NCBI GenBank assembly: GCA_025506515.1
Contig: CM046453.1
Span: 30,427,791-30,491,790 of the forward strand
Source of the DNA: Flaveria trinervia
Taxonomy: Eukaryota; Streptophyta; Magnoliopsida; Asterales; Asteraceae
Direction: 5' to 3'
Length of the DNA: 64,000 nt
In this document: positions 57,130 to 64,000 of the stretch, in pieces
Layout of the letters: each line of letters opens with the position of its first letter
Position numbering within the stretch: the stretch's first letter is position 1
Translations under genes and position numbers: made by a program
Notes under the pieces: model-generated
Seen by the model: the letters and a program-made list of their open reading frames with translations, nothing else
Told to the model about the DNA's origin: nothing
Database searches by the model: none

Positions 57130-59974
57130 ATGACCACTCCTTCCAATGATCCTCACAATACTGGTTCCTCAACCAAGCCACCTATGCTGGTTAGGAATGA
57201 GTATAACATATGGCAAAGACGTATGCTCCATCACCTGTCTGTTAACAGCGCAGGGTGTTGAACATCAGTGGTACATGGTCCACACAAGCCTATGGTGAAT
57301 AACCCGGAAACCAATCAAATGGTTCCGAAGAGGAGGGAGCAATACTCAGATGAGGATAAGAAGTTGCTTGAAATTGATGCAAAAGCCCATGGAATTCTGG
57401 CCATGGCATTGCCCAATGAAATCTATTCTGGGCTAATGCATTATGAAACTGCCCATGACCTCTGGATTGCTTTGAAAGAACAATTTGGAGGAACAGATGA
57501 GGTCTTGGCAAATAATAGAGAAATTCTTGCCCAACAATATGAAACATTCTCTCATAGAAAGGGTGAGACACTGACTCAACAATATGAGCGGTTTTCTTGT
57601 TTGATCTCTGAACTAAAAATGGTCAAACTTGAATACACCAATATTCAGATGAATAACAGATTTCTCAGATCACTGCCTGAGAGATGGGACACATATACTA
57701 TTGTTCTACGCTCCAGTGCAAGTTTGGACAAACTATCTCTCACCCAACTCCATGGGAAACTGCTCACTTTTGAGAGAGAGATAGAACAGAAGAGAAAGCT
57801 GTCTTTATCTGGAAAGCTCACTGAAGACTTTATACAAGGCAACACTGCCTTGGTGGGTCATGAGTCAGAATATGCTTCATCTGAATGCCAGTATGATGAG
57901 CATATTAATTTCTCTTCAAGCACTTCTGATTCTGCATTTGTGAGTGTTGATGGTCAGTTTACTGGGTGTAATAATGACAATCTATGTTTCATTATGGATG
58001 ATCTCAAGGGGATTGCTGATGATGACTTAGAAGAGATGGATATTTTGAGCCAAATGGCCTTGATAAATATCAGATCTCAGAAGTTCTATAAAAGAACTGG
58101 AAGAAAATTCCCAGGACTCTCTGACAAAACCAAAGTTGGTTTTGACAAGAGCAAGTTGAGGTGTCACAAATGCCAAAGGCTTGGACACTTTGCAAGAGAG
58201 TGTAGATCAACTGGATCTAACTCTACTGCACCCTTTGTGACTTTTCCTGGCAATAGTCAACAACACAGAGGGCAACATCCTGTCACCTCTAGTCATCATC
58301 CTCAACAACAATCTCCGGCATATTTTGTTCCTCAGGGTCAAATGCCATATCCGTACCCTTGTTATTACATGCCACAGTCAAATCAAGTTCAAGTTCCTAT
58401 GACACCACAACCTCATGCACTACCAGAACCTCAGCCTTCCCTATCTCATCAACAACCTCAATCTCAACAACACAGCTTCTTCACCCCAGGAGTTGTTGAC
58501 TGGAGCAGTTTACCAGATGACTTGTCTGGTCATGATCAACTGTTCTCAGGTGCTGGTCAACATGGTGGTGACAGTCCCTTTGGGAATCTAGCTCTTATGG
58601 CTTTGGAGTCTACTGATACTTCATTTTCCAATGCCTCTACACCTCAGGTATCACAGGTATCCTCTGAGGCAAAAGCCAAATTATGTTCTGAACCATGCAT
58701 AGCAGCATTTGCTTCCATTAGAGAAGCAAATGTAGCTCTAATTAATAAGGACATTGATCTAGAACAAATAATTTCCAAAAACAAAGCTGAGTTTGAGTTT
58801 GTGCTCAAAGATAAAAATGATGAGATTTATAAACTGAATTGCCAAATAATTGATGATAAGGCTAGAGAAGAAGTACTTCTAGAGAGTACAAAGATCTCAA
58901 AGAAACCCTTGCAGTTACCCAGGTCGAGTGTGATAGATGGGTACAATCATGCAAAGGTTTTGAAATGCTTCTTAGTAAGCAATCTGCTTCAAATGTGAAG
59001 TTTGGAATTGGTTACAATCACACTGCTCCACCTACAGATTTTACCCCAAGAGCAGAGGTAGAATCTGATGGTGAGAGTGATAACCAATCCATCACATCAT
59101 GTGATCTACCTTCTGATACAGCACAATCAGAAGTAGCAGTCAGCATCAAGCCCTCTTTGAACCTATCAGCTGATGTTGATGGTTCAAATGCTGACATTCA
59201 CATGATAAATGAGTTGATCAACTCAGGAGTTAATCTGAAGGTCCTGAAAGGACTAGAGAGCAGGATTTAACACCTGAAGTTCAAACTTCAACTGCTGTCA
59301 GTACTGAAGAGAAGAAAACTGGCAGTAGAAAGAGTTTGAAGACTACTAAAGAGGTAGTCAAGAAAGCAACCAATGCTTCCAAAGCATTGAAGAACAAGTC
59401 TTCTGTTGCTTCACCATCTTTAGTTGATGATCAACCTAAGATGAAGAAGAAACCATGTGAAGTATGTGGTTTGTTCAATCATCTTACAGATGATTGTTGG
59501 TACAAAAGAGGTTCCAAACTCAAACAAAAAGAAGAAATTAATGAGAAAATGGAAAAAATGAAAACTGAATTTGAGACCACATTTGTATCATCAACATCAA
59601 ATCCTGTAACCCTTAAGTCCTTAAATAAATCCAAAAAGGAAGGGGTTAAACAGGTGACAGCTGAGGGTGCTCAAAAGAAGAATGTGCAACATAGGAACTT
59701 ATCTAACTCCACTAGCAATGTGTCTGATGAGCTGAAAGCTTTATCACAAAATCAGACACAGCTGGTGATGATGGTACAACATCTGTTGGGTAGAGTTAAC
59801 CAACTAGATTCTCCTATGTTGAAACCACATAAAAGGAGGTCCAAGCCAAAGGACTCCTCTTCTACACCATCTTCTTCCTCTCAGGCTGTTGTTTCAAATA
59901 AACATGTTAGTTTACCATCTATTGATGAGACCAGGCCCAAAACCAAAAAGGTTTGGGTCTCTAAAACTAACTGA
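57130..59974 (+). pseudogene. Element H gag (nearly intact, frameshifted)
   Basis: ATG at 57130 (MTTPSNDPHNTGSS); a TGA at 57259 breaks the frame in the first capsid block, after which 57268-58998 is open. Capsid region: REQYSDEDKKLLEIDAKAHG, TLTQQYERFSCLISELKMV, LRSLPERWDTY. First CCHC knuckle perfect (CHKCQRLGHFAREC, 58161-58202). Then a long Gln/Pro/His-rich stretch (58250-58480) and a coiled coil (58720-58900). Frameshift near 58980 into 58965-59270, a short break, then 59336-59974 with a perfect second knuckle (CEVCGLFNHLTDDC, about 59456). Ends TGA in KVWVSKTN, a different frame from protease. Confidence 0.9.
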
Positions 59975-59990
59975 TTGTTTATTATTGCAG
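59966..59990 (+). promoter_or_regulatory. Candidate splice acceptor at the gag/protease boundary of element H
   Basis: CTAACTGATTGTTTATTATTGCAG then GG: branch-point-like CTAAC overlapping the gag stop codon, T-rich tract and CAG. Protease continues in frame from GG. Same layout as A and C. Confidence 0.5.
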
Positions 59991-62900
59991 GGTTCTTCAA
60001 CATGCCAAAGTAGCATCTGGTATGTAGACAGTGGGGGATCTATGCACATGACTGGGAACAGCTCTCTTATTCATGACTACTCTCAAGGAAAGAAGGGATT
60101 TGTCTCTTTTGGCAATGATGCTAGGGGTTACATCATCGGTAAGGGCTTTGTCTCCAATGGAGAAATCAAATTTGATGATGTTAATCATGTGGAAAATCTC
60201 AAGTACAACCTCTTGAGTGTCAGTCAAATGTGTGATAAAGGCCATGTTGCCCTTTTCACCAGTCAAAACTGTAGGATTCTGTCATCCAAAGTTTTGCACT
60301 TGATTGACAAGGTGTTGGATGATCACACTCTCCTGAAAGCCAACAGGACAGGAAGAGTGTATGCCTTAGATCTCTCTAAGAAGATAGATCTCAAAGGCAA
60401 TCCTTGCCTATTTTCCAAAGCCTCTTCTCAAGAATCTAAACTGTGGCACAGGAGGCTTGGTCATGTTAATCTAAAAAACATGAATCAGCTTAGCCACAAT
60501 AGTTTAGTCAGAGGCTTACCAATAAAGGAGTTCCACTGTGATGAAACCTGCACTGCTTGTTTAAAAGGAAAACACACAAAGTCTCATTCCCTCCTATTGA
60601 AGTGTCCAAGTCCACTGCCTGCTTACAATTACTGCATATGGATCTATTTGGTCCTGTGAGAGTAATGAGCATGGCAAAGAAGAAATACTGTCTGGTAATT
60701 GTGGATGATTACTCCAGATTTGTATGGACTTTCCTTCTACATTCAAAGGATGAGGCTGCTCAGAAGATTATTCACTTTGTGCTGTACATTGAGAAGCAGT
60801 ATTCCCTTCCAGTCAAGTGTATTAGAAGTGATAATGGAACTGAGTTCAGAAATCATACACTTGATGACTTCTATCTTTCAAAGGGAATCAAAAGGCAGTT
60901 CAGCATTCCAAGGACTCCAGAACAAAATGGAGTAGTGGAGAGAAAGAACAGGACCCTCATTGAAGCTGCAAGGTCCATGCTGGCTGACTCAGGTTTGCCA
61001 TTGACCTTTTGGGCGAAGCTGTCAACACAGCTTGTTATGTGCAAAATAGAGTTTTAGTAAATCAGAGGTTGATGAAGACTCCATATGAAGTTCTCCATCA
61101 TTTGGCTCCTCTGATTTCATTTTTCAAAGCTTTGGGTGTCCCTGTTTCATTCTCAACACAAAGGATCAACTCCATAAATTTGATCCTAAGGTGGATGCAG
61201 GGTACTTGTTGGTTATTCATCTACTTGCAAGGCATACAGAGTCTTCAACTGCAGAACAAAGATGGTTGAAGAAACTATACATGTTAAGTTTAATGAATCT
61301 CCAAAGGACAAGATTCCACAAAGTCCTGTGGAGTTATTTGATTTGGACATACTGCAATATGTTCCTTATCAAACTCCTGTTGTTGCTCCTGTCAACAGTT
61401 CACCACCTGGTGGTACTGCTGATGATGATGATGATTGCAGTACTCACCTCTTCAGGTTTAGTGATCAGCTGCCTGACTCAGCTAGACCTGATGTTCCTGT
61501 AGCTCCAGTAGCACCATCCATAACAAATGCTGATGAGATTTCTTCGAATTCAACTTCCTTTGAATTACCATCCACTGATTGGTTTCAAGGAAATGATACA
61601 CCATCACCATCTGTTGCTGCTGAACCGGCTACAAACACTTGCACAGATCTCATTGTGTATCAAGATCTGAAGAATCACCCTATGTCTCAAATCATTGGTG
61701 ATATCACTGCTGGAGTATCAACAAGAAGTCAATTGTCAAATTTCTGCTTCTATGCTCTCTTCATCAGTCAGCAAGAGCCAAAGAATTATCACATTGCTTT
61801 AAAGGACAATGGATGGGTTGATGCCATGCAGCTTGAGCTTCTTCAGTTCAAGAAACAGCAAGTGTGGGAACTGGTTCCTCTACCTCCAGGTAAGTGTGCA
61901 ATAGGCACTAAATGGGTGTTTAGGAACAAAACTGATGAAAATGGGCTTATTGTTAAGAACAAGGCGAGACTGGTTGTTCAGGGGTTTGCACAAGAAGAAG
62001 GTATTGATTATGATGAAACCTTTGCCCCTGTAGCCAGACTGGAAGCAATTCGATTGTTTTTAGCTTATGCTGCTTATCAAAACCTTAAAGTTTTTCAAAT
62101 GGATGTTAAAAGTGCATTTTTGTATGGAAAAATTAAAGAAGAGTTTTATGTATGTCAACCTCCAGGCTTTGAGGACAATAAACATCCTAATTGGGTGTAT
62201 AAGCTTGATAAAGCTCTTTATGGGTTAAAACAAGCTCCAGAGCCTGGTATGAGACATTATCAAACTTTCTTCTGGAAAACAATTTCACTAGAGGCTCCAT
62301 AGACAAGACTTTATTCATTAAGAAAGCTGGGCAGCATAATCTACTTGTTCAAATTTATGTAGATGATATCATTTTTGCATCCTCTGATCCAAAGTTGTGT
62401 GATGCCTTTACAAAGTTGATGCAACAGAAGTTTGAAATGAGTGCCATGGGAGAATTACAGTTCTTTCTGGGGTTGCAAATCAAACAAAAGGCTGATGGAA
62501 TTTTTATTCATCAGTCCAAATATACAAAAGATCTTTTGCAAAAGTTTGATTTACAAAACTGTAAGCCTGTTCTACTCCCATGAGCAGCACACACACAAGG
62601 ACTCAGATCAGAAGGTAAAGTGGTTGATGAAACACTTTACAGATGTATGATTGGGTCCTTGATGTATTTAACAGCTTCTAGACCAGATATTATGTTTGCT
62701 ACATGTGTTTGTGCTAGATTTCAGGCTGCACCTAAAGAGTCTCATCTGATTGCAGTCAAGAGGATCTTTAGATATCTGCAAGGCACTCCATCTCTAGGTT
62801 TATGGTATTCTACCGGACATTCTGGTAAATTAGTTGCTTTTTCTGACAGTGACTATGCAGGGTGTAAGTTGACCAGGAAATCAACTTCTGGTGGATGTCA

Positions 62901-63295
62901 ATTCCTAGGCAACTGCTTGATTTCTTGGCAGAGCAAGAAACAGACCTCAGTTGCTACATCCACTGCTGAAGCCGAGTACATTGCTGCTGCAAGTTGTACA
63001 TCTCAGGTACTCTGGCTTCAAAACCAACTTTTGGATTATGGCATTACAGAGACTAAGACTCAATTGTTAATGGATAGTGCTTCAGCTCTTTGTATTGTCA
63101 AAAATCCAGTCCAGCACTCTCGGACCAAACATATAGAGATCAGACATCATTTTATAAGGTATTTTTGAAAAAGGTCTGATTGATCCTAAGTTTGTGCCTA
63201 GTGCTGATGAGCTTGCAGACATTTTTACTAAGCCTTTGGATAGTTCAACTTTCCAAAACCTGGTGTTAAGGCTTGGTATGCTGCAACTAGAATAA
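59991..63295 (+). pseudogene. Element H pol: protease, integrase, reverse transcriptase, RNase H (several frameshifts)
   Basis: Protease WYVDSGGSMHMTGN near 60018 (Cys after DSG replaced by Gly). Pre-integrase: LWHRRLGHVNLKN and CTACLKGKH (60440-60570). Frameshift near 60595; integrase keeps all three acidic residues (HMDLFGP, IRSDNGTEF, GVVERKNRT). Frameshifts near 61010 and 61150-61260. RT frame 61262-62302 keeps QMDVKSAFLYG; a frameshift falls at LKQAP (62240). YVDDIIFASS near 62358 is intact. RNase H (62620-63168) keeps FSDSDYAG, AEAEYIAA and LMDSAS; a frameshift near 63160 precedes the tail ending TAA at 63293. All catalytic residues I can check survive; only the frame is broken. Confidence 0.92.
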
Positions 63296-63965
63296 GTGAC
63301 AACTACTGATGATCTTAGTAATTCATACTGATGATCATAAGTACCTATGTCACATATAGTACTGATGAGCTCTTTTACCCTCAGTAGTTTTTATACTACT
63401 GAAGGCTAAATGTCTCACAAGTACTGAAGTACTTCATCTGTTCTAAACTACTGATGTAGTCACAACTACTGATGCAGTTACAAACACTGCAATCAGTAAA
63501 AACAGATAAGTACTGATGTCCTATGAAATAACTGAAATCAGCCAAAAAGACTGATGAATGTGTTGAGGACAGATTGAAACAGCTGAAAAGCTAAGAATTG
63601 ACGAAAACAGCTGAAGAGAACTTTCTCTTCAGTCGTTTGTACAACTGCTGTTTCATTTTAAACAACTGAAGCAAAACCACGTCTTCAGTAGTTTTTATAA
63701 CTTGATGACTAATCCCTAGTCTTCAGTTGTTTACAACAGCTGATGACAAAACCACTGTCTTCAGTAGTTTCATAACTACTGATGACAAACACCAAGTCCT
63801 CAGTTGTTTCAATCATCTGAAGTCAAAACCACGGTCTTCAGTAGTTTTCTAAACTACTGATGCCTAACACCACGACTTCAGCTGTTTCAACGTCTGAACG
63901 GATAATACCATGTCAACGGTCGTTTAAAACTACTGATGACTAACACCACATCCTTCAGTCGCTTC
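63296..63965. repeat. CAGTAGTT..AACTACTGA palindrome array after H pol
   Basis: At least ten palindromic or half-palindromic units. The clearest is TCAGTAGTTT-TCT-AAACTACTGA at 63838-63860. Variants alternate CAGTAGTT, CAGTTGTTT and CAGTCGTTT, spaced about 55-60 bases in the second half. Confidence 0.9.
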
Positions 63966-63978
63966 CTTACCCGTACCC

Positions 63979-63987
63979 TATATATAC
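63979..63987 (+). promoter_or_regulatory. Candidate internal TATA box of element H
   Basis: TATATATAC in CCCTATATATACCCC, directly after the array and 14 bases before the window edge. By comparison with A and F it should serve an ORF2 starting roughly 100 bases further on. Confidence 0.5.
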
Positions 63988-64000
63988 CCCTAACCTTAGC

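Larger units (their letters stand above)
56027..64000 (+). mobile_element. Element H: copia retrotransposon, 3' end beyond the window
   Basis: LTR, primer site, gag, pol and a post-pol palindrome spacer are present. It interrupts integrase of element F; F's other half should lie to the right of the window. By analogy with A, B, C and F, an ORF2 should begin just past base 64000. Confidence 0.85.

Overview
This window is a stack of nested LTR retrotransposons from a flowering-plant genome, and I see no host gene. Evidence for a plant: the Ty1/copia proteins are of plant type, primer sites match initiator tRNA-Met (TGGTATCAGAGC), TATA boxes and pyrimidine-rich leaders look plant-like, and Ty3/gypsy LTRs of about 2.5 kb are present. 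A TE-rich eudicot such as an Asteraceae species is my guess, but the sequence alone does not prove it. Nearly every reading frame is broken by stops, frameshifts, deletions or later insertions.

Layout. Element B (+, copia) runs from before base 1 to 22485. It has broken pol (1-3140, itself hit by a solo LTR at 956-1693), a spacer with a palindrome array (4390-5290), and an accessory ORF here called ORF2 (5957-21656). Element A (+, complete copia, 6110-17782, target duplication GAACT) splits that ORF2. After B's 3' LTR comes ORF2 of an older + strand element D, preserved in three pieces (22486-22610, 37645-39818, 47286-47744). D was split by a gypsy solo LTR (TSD ATCTA), which was in turn split by complete element C (-, 24988-37585, TSD AAGGC). 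D was also split by element E (-, 39819-47285), whose interior is largely replaced by a truncated gypsy element. A TGTAACGCCCG-type LTR (47745-about 48411) joins D to element F (-, 48412-56026). F carries a truncated copia insertion G (52418-53734) and is interrupted by element H (+, from about 56027 past the window end).

Shared design. Copia elements A, B, C and F show the order gag-pol, then a noncoding spacer with dispersed palindromes, a TATA box, ORF2, polypurine tract and 3' LTR. H matches this up to the TATA box at the window edge. The LTRs repeat the order palindrome array, then TATA box. Each family has its own palindrome: CTTC-C/G-GAAG (A, C, E, F), CCGCATT..AATGCGG (B), TCAGTAGTTT..AAACTACTGA (H), and AGTCG..CGACT in the solo LTR at 956. 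ORF2 is charged and coiled-coil rich, with nuclear-localisation-like basic clusters; I see no signal peptide or membrane segment. The position recalls the envelope-like ORF of Sirevirus/SIRE copia elements, and palindromic noncoding motifs are known in that group. The sequence itself looks more like a nuclear, possibly DNA-binding, factor. The working hypothesis is a two-promoter retrotransposon system in which ORF2 is transcribed from an internal promoter that shares cis-motifs with the LTR. A conserved splice-acceptor-like site at the gag/protease boundary of A, C and H may separate gag from pol expression.
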